A stretch of 64,000 nucleotides of DNA from Callorhinus ursinus (GCF_003265705.1 NW_020312966.1:22574081-22638080); one strand, 5' to 3'; shown: positions 33,901 through 46,868, counted from the first letter of the stretch. A program made the numbers and translations. Notes: generated from the sequence alone by a model not told the origin.

Positions 33901-34894
33901 TTTGCTATGTTTATAGTAAGATTCTGGAGGGGTTTCTCACAATTTTTTTTTCAGGTTGTCAAATTACATGATTTACCATGATTCGGTATATATAGATATA
34001 GTCAGGAACATAAAATATATGGTCAAATATTCCTAAGTAAAATCCTGCAATCTGAAATATCAAAGGCAATTGGACTTAATAATCACATAGGTCAAAGTAA
34101 TCCACTATTTCATATTAAAACAAAGACAACTTAAGACTGCATACATTGTGAAAATGGTATAGATTTTCGCTTTGGGAAAATAGCTTGGTAATAGTCTTTG
34201 GCATTTAAATATATGTGCTTCTCTAATTTGTCTTCATTTGCTTCTAGTAGGTTTTTCTCTGTTCACAATAATGAGTCAGTGTGAAATGATTACTAAAAAA
34301 TTCACACTGGTCATAAATAAAATAATGCATATTGTTCAATGTCACTGTCAGAAATGCTCTTTGTGAATGCTTCCATTTACATTATTATCATTTTACTTTA
34401 TATACTGAAGCTTTTATTATTTGCAATTATAGGATTAATTAATAAATTAACCAATGATATTGCCGCCATATTTTTTATTACTATGTTCAGCTTCCTTTCA
34501 TCCAAAATTTTTGTGAGTTTATTGCCAGAAGAAAACTCTTTACATTTATTACCATGGTTCACTCTATCTATGAATGCAAAATCGTAAGTGTAAATTAGTT
34601 AACAAGCAATCAAAAGAAAATCTGGATAAATGATACATTGATACTTGCTTTTAGAATCATAGAGTTTTATGCACTCAAATATTTAATGATCATTTACTCA
34701 AATAACTCATTTCTTTCTGGTGGTAAAAATCAATGTGGAGATGGGGTGACTCATCCCAGGACTCACAACCTATTAACAGAGATTTTCTGAACAGAAGAAT
34801 TTGAGGTCTGGTTTATTGAGGCCAGTAGTTAAATGTTACTGTCAGGCTCTTCACAGAATGTCAATATTTAACTCATGAAGGACATTTCCTCAAT
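30986..34894. other. Mostly unassigned, comparatively repeat-poor stretch
   Basis: No recognised LINE or SINE copy over nearly 4 kb, unusual for this window. It contains a TA/TAGTAGATTA minisatellite-like tract (about 31437-31510), a CA/C-rich tract (about 31865-31908) and a less AT-rich segment at 33370-33690 with a 104-codon minus-strand frame. No gene can be supported. It is a reasonable place to look for conserved non-coding elements. Confidence 0.4.
33372..33550 (-). other. Exon-like open segment (speculative)
   Basis: On the minus strand a strong acceptor-like tract ('ccctttcctctctgggcag') precedes 33550. The following ~59 codons are open to TAA at 33372-33374, with several Cys, Pro, Ser and Trp residues. 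I do not recognise the protein. It could be a terminal exon, but a conserved non-coding element or chance is at least as likely. Confidence 0.2.
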
Positions 34895-35115
34895 ATATAT
34901 AATGGTTAAGAATATAGGTTCGGAACTAAACTGCCTAAGAGCAAATTTCAACTGTACCATCTGCTACTCTTCATGTATTCTTGGGCAAGTCACTTTTAAA
35001 ATCTCTTGGTGCCTCAATTTCCTCATTTGCAAAGTTAGGAGGCTAATGTTACCTACCTTTATAATATTACAGATTTTCTGTGTGTGTGATGATGAATACA
35101 TGTAAAAATATGAGA
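34895..35115 (+). mobile_element. MIR
   Basis: Sense MIR order: 'aatggttaagaatataggtt', 'ttcttgggcaagtcactttt', 'ggtgcctcaatttcctcatt', 'tgttacctacctttataata'. Well preserved for its age. Confidence 0.88.
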
Positions 35116-35341
35116 ACAAATACAAAGTAAATCCAACATTAAAGGAAGTGTTCGCTATGATGCACTCCCCCCTCAATTAGCCTCATTTTATTTCTTGCAT
35201 GCTAATGTATTGGAATATAGGTAAATGAGTAATACATAAATGCTCTTTCATGAAAATAGCATCCAGTGATAAAACTTACAAAATTATAGACATGTATTAC
35301 TTGAGCAAATAACCATTCCAGAAATAAACATTCCAAGTCAT

Positions 35342-35655
35342 AAGAATCAGTTTTTTCTTTTTTTCAGATTTATTTATTTGAGAGAGAGAGCACGTGTGTG
35401 CGCACACACAAGGGGGAGGGGCAGAGGGAGAGAGAATCTTTTTTGTTTTTTAAGATTTATTTATTTACTTTAGGGAGAGAGAGCACTAGGGGGAGGGGCA
35501 GAAGGAGAGGGAGAGAGAATCCCAAGCAGACCCCACACTGAGTGTGGAGCCCCACATGGGGACTTGATCCTACAACCCTGAGATCATAACCTGAGCCAAA
35601 ACCAAGAGTCAGTTGCTTAACTGACTGGGCCACCCAGGCACCCCAAGAATCAGTT
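35342..35655 (-). mobile_element. CAN SINE with duplicated CT-rich/A-tail module
   Basis: The antisense SINE (35353-35644) is flanked by 'aagaatcagtt' at 35342-35352 and 35645-35655. Its 3' module, comprising 'agatttatttattt', a GA-rich stretch, 'gggggaggggcag' and 'gagagaatc', occurs twice: 35351-35438 and 35439-35521. The tRNA head and body occur once. It therefore appears to be one insertion event with a doubled tail. Confidence 0.9.
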
Positions 35656-37429
35656 CTGAAAGCAGTTTCTGATTTATTCTTCAGGAGATTTTGCTTCATT
35701 GGTACACCCCTTCCTTGCAAATGGTTTCCATAGTGACTGAGACATTGACCTCCAGGGGGCTGGGGTGGGGGAGGGGAAGGAAAAATCAGCCAAGCTGATA
35801 AAGTTATGTCTCATGTGACTATGGAAAATTATTGCCAGCAAAGAAGGCCTGGATCAATTTTACAACCTTATTTGAATGTTGTCCATAGTGTTCAGATGCT
35901 ATCTTGTTGTCTGCCACCTGCAATCTAGTCTTCCTAGATTTTTTCAATCAAATACTAACAACTTTTAAAAAATCCTTTTTTTTTTTTCTTTTTTGAACAT
36001 TCTCAGGATTCCTAAACTAAGTACAGATTGGCAATATGAGAGACATGGGATGGGCATCACTTTATCCACTTTATAAAATAGTGATGAATACTACATTTAA
36101 CCCCAAGAAAGAATTCTCTAAATCTTTTTGTCCCTTTCCCTGAAACACACAGTGCAGTAATCTCCTAAAAGACTTCCCATAATAGGTTATGGAATAATAA
36201 TAACTTATGAACTCATCATAATTTACGTGCAATAAAATTTAGCATATGCATAATAAGTTTAGGTATGTTTTTCCATAAACTGTAAAGCAACAATAGGCAT
36301 TTTTAGAAAGTAGATGCGTCCATTATACAATGGCCACTAAATTAGATTAGGTATATGCCACATACTATAATTCCTGAAATAATGGAAAGAAAGAGAATTT
36401 ATTGACCACCAATACTGCATTGTCTTGATTGTGCAGACAAATCTCTTATGCATAGAGAATGCCACTTTAGATGTTACATGATTTGTGTTTTTATACAGAG
36501 GAAAACATAGAAATTAAAATCAAGATTTTCTGTATTTTGGTCCCCAACTCTCACATCATTGTCTAAAATTCGCATTGCTAAATAAAGTCAACTAATTATA
36601 AACTTCTTAAAACTTACAATATAAAAAACACAAGTCTTAAATTTTTCATCTCCATGGGTTTGTCTAGTATCTGGGATTTGGAACTCATGCTTTCTTTGTT
36701 AGGTCAAGGCTTCTTCTCCCAAGTCAGACGTAAACACTAGATACGAGAACCATACAGGTTCTTTTTCTCACCCTGAATCCAGGTACTCAAATGAGCAGCT
36801 TACTACAGTTAATTTTGGGAAACCATACTGAAGTTTTGTGCTTAAGTTTTAACTTCATTCCAAGGACATCTGTGAATCAGATACTAATTTTCACATTTGT
36901 TCCTAAGGGTCAGGTTTGGCTTTGGAAAATGATGACTTCAGGAATAGCACACCTTAGTCCTTTAGGGCAGTTACATTTTAATCTTCAGAAAAATATACAG
37001 GACTGATACATCAACAATACTAGTGGAGATACTAGAACAAGAAGACCAGTGAATCTGACTGAGGATTAATTCAGCCTCCTTCATTTAGGAACCATCAGCG
37101 AAGGACCCAAGATCAGGAGACAAGGGAGGAAGAAGAAAGAAATGGAAGAAGCAGGTACACTCAATCCAAATTTATATAGTTAACTAAATATGAAGACTTT
37201 CTTGGGCTGAGAGAAAAGAGTGATTGAAAGTCTAAAAAATCCAAATTTATAAACTACCCTTTTTCCAAAAACATCGGATAACCTGTTTTAGCCTTGGGGG
37301 ATTTAAAATTTATCTCATTTCTCCTTTATCTCTGATATAGAGTGAGCATTATTTCATCTCTAATGGAAGTATTTAAGGCAATAATTTCCCTCAATGATTA
37401 ATCTGTATCTGACAAATTTTTATATGCTG
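35656..37429. other. Unassigned AT-rich sequence
   Basis: No gene or repeat recognised; a short GGGGAGGGG run lies near 35760-35780. Confidence 0.4.
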
Positions 37430-39620
37430 AATCATTAATATTCAGTTTGAAATATTGTTTAATTTCATTTGTGATTTCTCTTTGACCCTTGGGTTATTTA
37501 AAAGTGTCTTGTTTAATTTGAAAATATTTGTGGTTCTCCTAGGTATCTTTTTTTTTAAATTTTTTTATTGTTATGTTAATCACCATTCTCCTAGGTATCT
37601 TAATGGTTTTTTATTTATAGTTACACCCCCTTGTGACCAGAGCACATACAGACTCTGTGTGATTTAATTCTTTTAAATTTATTGGGGCTTGCTTTATAGC
37701 CCCACATAATGTCTGTCTTGCTGAACATAACATATGCTCATGAAAAGAATGTTTTCTCCAGTTGTTGGGTGCAGTCTTCTATAAGCATCAGTAGGTCAAA
37801 GTGGTTGACACTGTTACTGAAACAATATGTCTATTGATTCTTCTTGTTTAGATGTTCTGTTAATTGCTGAGAAAGTAGTGTTGAAATCTCCAACTGTGAG
37901 TGTGAAAGAGTTTCTTTTTAATTCTGTCAACTTTTGCTTCATATATTTTGAAGTTCTTTTATTAGGTGCATGAATATATGTATTATATGTATTATATGTG
38001 TATATATATGTATTCCTTAAAAATGTATTTTTGTATTATATGTATTCCTTAAAAGTGGAACATTTTATATTTATGCCTGTTTCCCTCTGGAAATTCTTTT
38101 AATGACTAGTTTGCCTGATATTAACAGCCATTTCAGCCTTCCTAGGTGTACTGTAAGCATGGTATATCTTTTTTCCATCCATTTGCTTTCAGTTTATTTA
38201 TATCTTTATATTTAAAGGGAAACTCTTGTAGAAACTGTCAGATAGTTTGTGATTTTTAATACATTCTAATAATCACTGACTTTTAATTGGAGTGCTCAGT
38301 CCATTAATACTTAATGCAATTGTTGACATATTTAGGATTTCGGTCTATCTTTTGCTATTTATGTTGTTTGTTACTTCTGTTTTTTGGTTTTTGTTGTTGT
38401 TGTTGTTGTTATTCCTTTTTTGCATTCTTTTGGATTATTTCAGTATCATTAGAATTCCATTTTAATGTATCTACTGGGTTTTTTAGCTTGGCCTTTTACA
38501 TTATTTTTTGTGGTTGCTCTAAGGATTTCACAATACATTCTTTATTTTTCAGTCTACTTAGTATTAATACACCATTTCACATAAAATGTAGAAAACTTGA
38601 AGCCATCTTTTATGCTATAACTGTAATATGTATTACATATTCACAAAATTGCAAGCCCCACTGGGCAATTAATGTTTGCTTTAAACTATTCTAAAGAATT
38701 TCCTTTAACATTTTTTATAGCACTGGTCTGCTGGAAATTATCTTAGTTTTTCTTCTTTATTTGAAAATGATTTTATTTCACATTTATTCTTAAAGGATAA
38801 CTTTTCTGAATGTAGTATTCAGTTTTTTTCTTTAATTACTTCAAGATGTTGGTTCACAGCTTCGCCTATAGATTTTCTGATGAGAAATCCATGTTAATTC
38901 AATTGTTTCTCTATACATAATGTGCTGGTTTTCTTTGCTTTCAAGATTTTTCTCTCTTTAGCATTTGGTATTTTGACTATGATGTGCCTTACAAATAGTT
39001 TTTTTCATATTATCATACTTGATGTTTGCAAAATTTCATGAATTTTTAAACATATATTTCATTATGGAAAAATGTTGAACACTATTTCTTCAAATAAACT
39101 GTCTGCCTGATTCTCTTTTTCTGGGACTCCAATTACATGTGTATTAGATTTTTTTTATATAGTTCCACATATTCTTGAGCTTTCTTCTTTCTGTTTTTTT
39201 CATTTTTTTCTATTTTGTTTTTCCTCTCTGTTCAAGTTCACTCACTTTCTCTCACTCATATTATGTAGGAATTTTTAAAATTTCAGATATTGTATATCAT
39301 GCTCATTTATTTCTTTTCAAAATTTTTATTTATTTTCTATTTCCTTTCTATTCATTGTGAGCATATTTCCCTTTATATTCTTGAATAGTTAAATTGCTAT
39401 TAAGAATACTTGTTTGCTAATTGTAACATGTGTGTTATCTCAGGATTGTCTTCTATTCAAAATGGGTCAAATCTTTTGGGTTCTTCATATGATAATTTTG
39501 GATTATATTTTGAGCATTATTATACTGTGGAAGCTGAGGACTGGTTCATTCATTTAAAAAGATTTAAAATTTTGTTGTTGTTATTTTTGTTTGTTTTTAC
39601 AGGCATTAACTTGTAGAAAT
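37430..39620 (-). mobile_element. Ancient L1, antisense (endonuclease, spacer, ORF1)
   Basis: Reverse-complement L1 in order: endonuclease (37480-38300, with 'cttgtgaccagagcacat', 'gttgaaatctccaactgtga', 'tggtatatcttttttccatc', 'ttttaattggagtgctcagt'), the ORF1-ORF2 spacer (38330-38700), then ORF1 ('tttctgatgagaaatccatg', 'ttcttcaaataaactgtctg', 'tttttctgggactccaatta'). No intact frame. A (GTT)n tract lies at 38391-38410. It carries the 36-bp micro-insertion at 37550. Confidence 0.75.
37534..37601 (-). mobile_element. 36-bp L1 tail insertion with perfect 16-bp target-site duplication
   Basis: The insert 37550-37585 is a T-run plus 'ttattgttatgttaatcacc', the reverse complement of the extreme 3' end of the young carnivore L1 family (compare 10778-10812). 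'ttctcctaggtatctt' flanks it perfectly at 37534-37549 and 37586-37601. It is an extremely 5'-truncated L1 inside an ancient L1. Confidence 0.93.
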
Positions 39621-39820
39621 TAAATTCCAAATTCTATATCCCAAATCTCAGTGTAGTTTAGTCTCTTTCTCCTTTGCTGATGGATATCGGGAACACGTGT
39701 GGTTCAGGAGAAAAACAGATTTGGGCAGAATTTGTACACAAAATCTGGGATTTCTTTCTCTAGTTCTCAATTTCACTGGATACCGCTTAGTTTTAAGCAG
39801 CCTCGAATTCTGTTCTCTAG

Positions 39821-40028
39821 TTCTTCAAGGCACATGGGGCACCTGGGTGGCTCAGTTGGTTAAGCATCTGCCTTTGGCTCAGGTCATGGTCTCAGGGTCC
39901 TGAGGTCAAGCCTCGCATCGGGCTCCCTGCTTGGTGGCGAGTCTACTTCTCTCTCCCTCTGCCTCTGTGATCTCTCTCTTTCTCAAATAAATAAATAATA
40001 TCTTAAAAAAATAATTCTTGAAGGCACA
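39821..40028 (+). mobile_element. CAN SINE with 14-bp target-site duplication
   Basis: SINE body about 39836-40011 ('ggggcacctgggtggctcag' head, shortened CT-rich region, 'aataaataaat' tail). 'ttcttcaaggcaca' (39821-39834) and 'ttcttgaaggcaca' (40015-40028) differ at one base. Confidence 0.93.
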
Positions 40029-40179
40029 AAGATCTTAGGTTTTCTATAAAAAATTTAGCTGCAGTGTATGCAGATAACCTTGACTGAAAGCCTTAGAAAT
40101 AAAATGTCGTCCAAAGTATATTTTTTCTTCCATATTTTTACTCCTGAAAGAAGCTGTTGTTCACTTTTAGTGTCATTAT

Positions 40180-40470
40180 TTTAAAAAATTGGGGTGAGGA
40201 GGGTAAAAAAATAAAGTCATAAGAATGTAATGTACAGCATGGTGACTGTAGTTAAAAATACTGTATTGTATATTTGAAAGTTGCTAAGAGAGTAGATATT
40301 AAAAGTTCTCATCACAAGAAAGAAAAAATTCTGTAACTATGTAATGACAGATGTAACAACTAGACTTACTGTGGTGATCATTTGACAATATACAGAAATA
40401 TTGAAACATTTATGTTATATACCTGAAACTAATATTTGTTAATTATAACAATAATTTTAATTAAAAATTG
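40180..40470 (+). mobile_element. L1 3'UTR fragment, sense
   Basis: 'gtacagcatggtgactgtag', 'gaaagttgctaagagagtag', 'gtggtgatcatttgacaata' and 'atatacctgaaactaatatt' are the terminal L1 3'UTR in sense orientation. It directly abuts an antisense L1. Confidence 0.75.
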
Positions 40471-42660
40471 TTATTTTTTTAAGTTTTTATTTAAATTCCA
40501 GTTATTTAACATACAGTGTAACATTAGTTTCAAGTGTACAATTTCGTGATTCAATGCTTACATACAATACCTGGTGCTTATTACAAGTGCACTCCTTAAT
40601 CCCCATCACCTATTTAACCCATCCCCCCCTTGGTAACCATCAGTTTGTTCTCTATAGTTAAGAGTTTGTTTCTTGGTTTTCCTTTCTGTTTTTTTCCCCA
40701 GTGGTTGTTTTGTTTCTTCAATTCCATACATTAGTGAAATGATATGGTATTTCTCTTTCTCTGACTTATTTGGCTTAGCATAATATTCTCTAGCTCCGTC
40801 CACATTGTTGCAAATAGCAAGATTTCATTCTTTTTTATGGCTGAGTAATATTCCATTGTGTATATGTATATTTCCCCTTTATTATGATATAGTGTCCTTC
40901 TTCATCTCTTGTTACAGTCTTGGTTTAAAGTCTAGTTTACACTATATAAGTACTCCTACTCTGGCTTTCCTTTGGCATCCATGTGCATGATAAATGTTTC
41001 TCTGCCCCTTCACTCTCGATCTGCTGGTGTCTTTAGGTCTAAAATGAGTCTCTTGTAGGCAGCATGTAGATTTTTCTTGTTTTCTTTTTTTATTCTTGTT
41101 TTGTTGTTTTTTTCTGGAGATTTTTACACACAAAGAATCGCCTTTAATATTTTATTTATTTATTTAATATTTTTTGCAGGGTTGGTTTAGTGGTCATTAA
41201 TTCCGTTAGTTTTTGTTTGTCTGGGAAACTCTTTATCTCTCCTATTCTGAATGATAACCATGCTGGATAGAGTACTCTTGGATGCAGAATTGGGTTCTCA
41301 TTCAGCATGTTGAATATATCATGCCACTCTCTTAGGCCTGTCAAGTTTCTTTGGATAGATCTGCTGCTAGCTTTATGGGTCTTCCCTTGTAAGTTAGGGA
41401 TTTGTTTTGTCTTGCTGATTTTAAGATGTTTTTTTTCTTTATCACTGTATTTTGCAGATTTAATTACAGTATGTCTTGGTGTTCACCTCTTTTGTTGATT
41501 TTGATGGGAGTTCTTTGTACCTCCTGGGTCTGGATGTCTGTTTCTTTTCCCAGGTTAGGGTTTTTTTGCCATTATTTCCTCAAATATATTTTCAGGCCCC
41601 TTTTCTCTCTCTTTTTTTCTGGGACTCCTATAATATGAATGTCATTATGTTTGGTGGGAGTCACTGAGTTTCCTAAGTCTGTTCTCATGTTCCATAATTC
41701 TTCTTGCTCTTTTTTGTTCAGCATCATTATTTTCCATTATTTTTCTTCTATATCATCTATTCGTTCCTCTGCTTCTTCTAGCCTTGTGTTCATGGCATCC
41801 AGCCTGTTTCCAATCTCAGTTATTGCATTTTTCATTTCTGATTCTTTTTCAACTTTTTTCTCTCTGTGGTAAGGGCCTCCCTGAAGTCTTCCATTCTTTT
41901 CTCAAGCCCAGTGAGTATCCTTATGATTATTGCTTTAACTTTTCCATCAGGCATGTTACTCATATCCATTTCGCTTAGATCTCTGGCCATGACTTTATCT
42001 TGTTCTTTCATTTGGGATGAATTTCTTCATCTTGGCATTTTGTCTCTGCCTTCTTCTGCATGTTTGAAAAGACTGTTATATAAGTTTCCTGCTCCTGAGA
42101 GTAATGGCTTTATGAAGAAGAGGTCATGTATTGTCCAGGCCCCAGAACTTCAGGGGATATATCTAGTTGTCTTGAGTGTCCTCTACTATTGTGTTTTGGC
42201 TACTCTATCCTTCAGGCTAGTCGTCTGCAAAGGCTCTCCTTGCCCACAGTGGGCAGCATTTGGTATTTGACCAGAATGTGGTTTTAACTAGGTGTGCTCT
42301 GGGCTGCTTGTTAAATGAGACCTGGTACTGGTTCCAAGAGAACTGAAGTCCTGCAGAATTCTCTGGTCAGGAGACGTGGCATGGGCAGGGATTTGTGCTT
42401 GTCTTCTGGGGAAGTGGCCCTCTGTTCAGGGACTGAGGCAAGCTTGACAGAGAATGGCAGTCCTGCCAGAACACAGGGAGGTGGGGCTTGGTGTAAGCAG
42501 CTTAGGCAGCAGTATAGGTGCTGCGTTGCTTCCTGCAGGTGTCTCTCTGTTTCTGCTGAGGGGCAGGGGAATGAAATGGCACCAGACATCTCCTTTGTCC
42601 CTAGAGAGGTGTCTCCATGAATGCTACCTCTCAGGGATGCAGTCTAAGAAGAAATGAAAT
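40471..42660 (-). mobile_element. Antisense L1 with large internal deletion
   Basis: Read on the minus strand: 5'UTR-like GC-richer sequence (about 42660-42020), ORF1 (about 42000-41150), an endonuclease piece (about 41095-40878, with residues like '[13 protein letters not shown]'), then a direct jump to the 3'UTR (40877-40471). Most of ORF2, including all of the reverse transcriptase, is absent. ORF1 is full of stops. It is older than the element at 3731 but of the same carnivore lineage. Confidence 0.75.
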
Positions 42661-45600
42661 GGTTATGTGTTGCCCAGTTATCTTTTTACCAAATGTCTGT
42701 CAATAAATGGAGCCTGAGAAAGAAAGTCATTCTGGGGCAGTAGGAATGCTGCAACTGCATATAAATAATTAAGGAATCTGAGAAGGTGCTTTAATTCCAA
42801 TAATAAAGAACACTTTAGAAACATGAGCAGTTAAGTGGGAGAGTTTACATGTTTAAGGGTATTTCTGAATTAAACTTCTCCCCATTCATCTAAATTGGTC
42901 AGTATTGCTAGTTCCTGTATCATGGAAGGTATGGTCCAGTCTTTCTTACATAAAGATTGGACTGTCAGTAGGAATATAATGAGCCACATTTTCAGATAGT
43001 AGTGATGCTTCTGAGTCAATCATCGATAGCACCTTAATCAGCGACCGCACTGATAATAGAATTTACAGAATAGATTACTGAAACATATAGCCACAGGAAA
43101 ATAAAAAGGGTAAATGGGGAAAAATGAATTAATTTCAAAACTAAGATTTTATTAAAAACATAGGAAAATAAATGTTTATGGAGGAGAATAAATATGTAAA
43201 CGATCTTGCTCTAAAGATAGATAAGGGTAGATAAAGGTAGATAAGCTATCCAAAATTTAGGACTGGACCAAAGAAATATGGTGATGTGCTTTATCACACA
43301 AAAGATAACAAAATTTATGCAATATTGGAGACAGTATTTGGAGCTTTGGGGAAGTCTGTGTGTGTGTGTCCACACATGCACACACTTGTGTACCTGTGCA
43401 CAAGTTTTTCATTAAATATTTTTAAAACAAGAATTCTGGTAGAAAGGGAATCCAACTAATGTCATTCTTTTCTGTGGCTTCTTCTCTATTCATGTCATTC
43501 TAATTTATCAATCCTGCTGAGAAGCTTAAAGACTAAGGTTTAGTTTCTTACTGAATATCATTTTCATTTTTATTATTTAATCCAATATGAATTTTTATTA
43601 GACTTGCTGAATTTTAACACTAGTTTCTCCACAATATCCTAATGAGGTTTTGTCACTGTGGGGCACTTTATATTGCTATCAGATTAGTAGGTGGAGCATA
43701 TGTTAGTTATTAGACTTCCTATAAATAATGTATATTCACTTATGCAGTACCAGTCAATACTGAAAATTATTTCTTAAGGAAAGTAGAAGTTACCAACTTA
43801 AAGAATAAGAGAAATCAAGTTGACAAAGAGAGAAAGGTGCCGAATTTTTGAGACTAGACGAGGAATGACCGCTAAATGTTAAAATATTCCGAGTAAATAT
43901 TTCTATTACACTCTGATATATAAATACTGAACTTTATATTCAAAAGCTGGTCAATTGGAGAGGTTTTTTATGAAAGCTCTAGTAGAAAGACACATGACTA
44001 AGCTACCCAACAACTTAATTCTCTGGGTTTTATTTTATGTAAATCAAATAAATGTGGCAAAAGTGACAAAGCTCAATGGTGGGTAGAGTTGAAGGTTTCT
44101 CATTTACCATCAACAAAGTATAAATTAAAACATTTTTGGTGGGAAACAAGGCATTATAAAGCTAATATCATAAACATTACAAAATCCATTAAATAGAGTA
44201 ATTCTACCTCTAGAAACAAGTATTTCCTTGCTTAACCCAAGGGAATAATTAAAAACATGATGAGTAATTAGATACAAAGATGAGTGCCAATTATGGCAAA
44301 GGGCAAGCTGTAGCAGAGGAGATTGTTTCTGCTCCATTAAAAGTCTTCTTTTGTGACTTTAGTGGAGATCAAGGCACTCCACCCCCAGGAAGGCCATCTG
44401 GATACACATGGTGTGAGGAAGGAGAAGGCAGGGTTGAAGTGTGTTGAAAAACTTTTGTGCTCCATCTCATAGCTCTTTGTTCAGCTGGGGTTTTTATTTT
44501 GTTTTTGTTTTTGGAAAACACGGGTTAAGTCACTTGCTATTTGAAGAACTGAATGAAGAGGTCACAACAGTGACTAGTACAAAGTGGAGATTTATTTCCA
44601 TGATTTCATTTTCGGGATTTTGAGTATTTTCAAGATTATGAATAGTAACTTATTTGTACGTGCTCAAAACATGTTAAGAAATAATTTTACCAAATCATTT
44701 TACTAAAAATGTCAAATATAAAGATTCATAAAATCAGAAAACTTATGTAATGTTCTCTTGAGTAACTACCAATTTCATTCTTGGAGAAAATTTAGGAATG
44801 AACATAAAATATTACACACTGATATCTGATATATATGCTGCTTTTCTCCAGCCATCGAGAGCTGAATGGTCATACAACTCAGGGTCCTCTTTGATTCTAC
44901 TCTATGTAAATTTTTTACCTTGAAGTTGTGCAATGAGAAAAGCCCACCACCAACATCTGTTTTGAAGAATCTATAGCTATTAGTTTATTTCATTATCTTT
45001 CTAGCAAAAACTGAGCATTTCAGAACTATTAAAGTCATAGCTTTAAATACATTACCAAACCATGATTTAAGGTCTGCTATGAGACCATATATTAGAGAGG
45101 GGGGAGGGAGAAAAAAACCAATGCGGAAATCATTGGCTCAGGTCCTCCAGTTGAGATCATGGTTAGAGGTGTGATACTTGCCAGAAACCTCGGAAAAACA
45201 TCACATATTCACACATCACTCCACCCTTCACCACAAGAAAAAATAAGGCAGTATGAGGCTAACATCTTTCCACCTTTCCCAAGAGTCAGGGCATTAACAG
45301 CCACTCTGTGCAGACTAGATCGTTAAGTTTCATGTCTGAATGCACAGAGAAATGGCAGAGGTCATAGGTGAGACATGGCATCCTGTAACCCACTTTAAAA
45401 AGCAATTTTTCATGTGGCATTCTCCTTGTACTAGGGTTGACCGTTATTAAACACAAAAATGTCCTGAGGTATCTGCCAAAATACTTAAAAGCATATCCTT
45501 GAGGAAACTGGTGTGCATTATTTCTCTGTAGGTCAAAACTTGAAATAGAATTAAATATAGAGCATCTAACTCCAGGTAATTTAGTTTGTTGCTATAATTT

Positions 45601-45979
45601 ACTGTGATGGATTAACATTTGAATAGACTTTGGAAAATCTTCTTCTTCTTATTATTATTAGCTTTTTGGAGGACAGACAGAGAGGATCAGATTAAAGATG
45701 ACAACCATTGCTTTAAAGCACATTATCATCAGTGGGTCATTCTGCACTGATATTATCTAATCATTTTATTATTTCTAATAATATAAAAAGTTCTTAGAAA
45801 CACACCTCCCAACACAGCAGCCAAGATTATTTGTTTGTTTATTATTAATTTTTAGAAGCTAAGATCTTAAAAATAAGATACAGTTAACCACAGACCCCTC
45901 ACAATGCATAGCTCGCACTTTCTCTACTGAGGTTAATAAATATCATCCCAAATATATATTTTTCTTTTTCTTGCTTTCA
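42661..45979. other. Unassigned sequence
   Basis: Over 3 kb with no recognised repeat, gene or long open frame; a small TG/CA tract lies near 43360-43395. Candidate unique intergenic or intronic DNA. Confidence 0.4.
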
Positions 45980-46390
45980 CTTTTCGAGCAGCTTTATTGA
46001 GATATAATTGATATAAAATAAATTGCACATTTTTTCCAGCTTTACTGAGATGTAATTGACATATGTTGTATAAATTTAAGGCATACAACATAATGATTTC
46101 ATAAACATATATATTGTTAAACACACAGCACAATAGAATAAGTTTAGTTAAGGTCCATCACTTCCCATAGTTATAATTTTTTTCTCGTGATGAGAACTTT
46201 TGGGATCTATTTTCTTAGCAACTTTCAAATAGTGAGGTGTTGTTAACTATAGTCACCATGCCATACATTACAGTCTGAGACTTAAGCATCTTCTAACTGG
46301 ATGTTTGTACCTTTTTGACCACAGTTACTCATTTTGCTCTCCCCATAACCCCCATCTCTGGCAACCACCAAATCTGTCTAGCTTTTCTTT
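45980..46390 (-). mobile_element. Old L1 3'UTR fragment, antisense
   Basis: 'cagctttattgagatataat' occurs twice in variant form (near 45990 and 46040), suggesting two joined 3' ends. It is followed by 'tcatttcttagcaactttca'-type and 'aactatagtcaccatgccat' 3'UTR motifs in reverse-complement order. Confidence 0.75.
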
Positions 46391-46790
46391 TTGATTCTGT
46401 CTTTAGAGTTTCATCTCCCTGTTGACATTGCTCATCATTTCTTCCATGTTGTCTACTTTATCATTAAAGCCCTTAGCATATTAATCACAGCTGTTTTAAA
46501 TCCCTGGTCTGATAATTCCCACATTCCTAGCATGTCTGGTTATGATGATTGCTCTGTCTCTTTAAATCATGTGTTTTGCCTTATGGTGTGTCTTGTAATT
46601 TTTTCCTCAGGAGCTGGACATGATGTACCCCAGCATGGTTTCCACTCATGAGTCTCTGCTTTGGGAAGCTGTGACTCCACTTATTTACCTATCTGTCTCT
46701 CCAACCTGGGGAGCAGCAGTTTTGTCCTAGATCCTCTAATCTCTTATGGACCCAAGAAGAGTTGTTGATTATTCAATATGTTTACCCTTT
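46391..46790 (-). mobile_element. Old L1 5' region/ORF1-like fragment, antisense
   Basis: 'cagctgttttaaatccctgg', 'gataattcccacattcctag' and 'gagctggacatgatgtaccc' resemble the reverse complement of the 5' part of old L1 elements. It adjoins a 3'UTR fragment, so the parent L1 is internally deleted or these are two elements. Confidence 0.55.
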
Positions 46791-46793
46791 AGG

Positions 46794-46868
46794 GGTGCCT
46801 GGCTGGTTCATTCGGTAGAGCATGCAACCCCTGATCTTGGGCATAGAGCTTACTTAAAAAATATATAT
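46794..46868 (+). mobile_element. Short tRNA-Lys-type CAN SINE, old
   Basis: 'ggggtgcctggctggttcat' followed by 'tcggtagagcatgcaa' reads as a tRNA-Lys-like head ending 'gagcttacttaaaaaa'. No CT-rich body. Confidence 0.8.

Noticed and set aside
46794..46868. tRNA-Lys-like sequence
   Set aside because: It carries a SINE-type A-rich end and has dispersed relatives at 11970 and 54553, so it is a retroposed SINE and not a tRNA gene.
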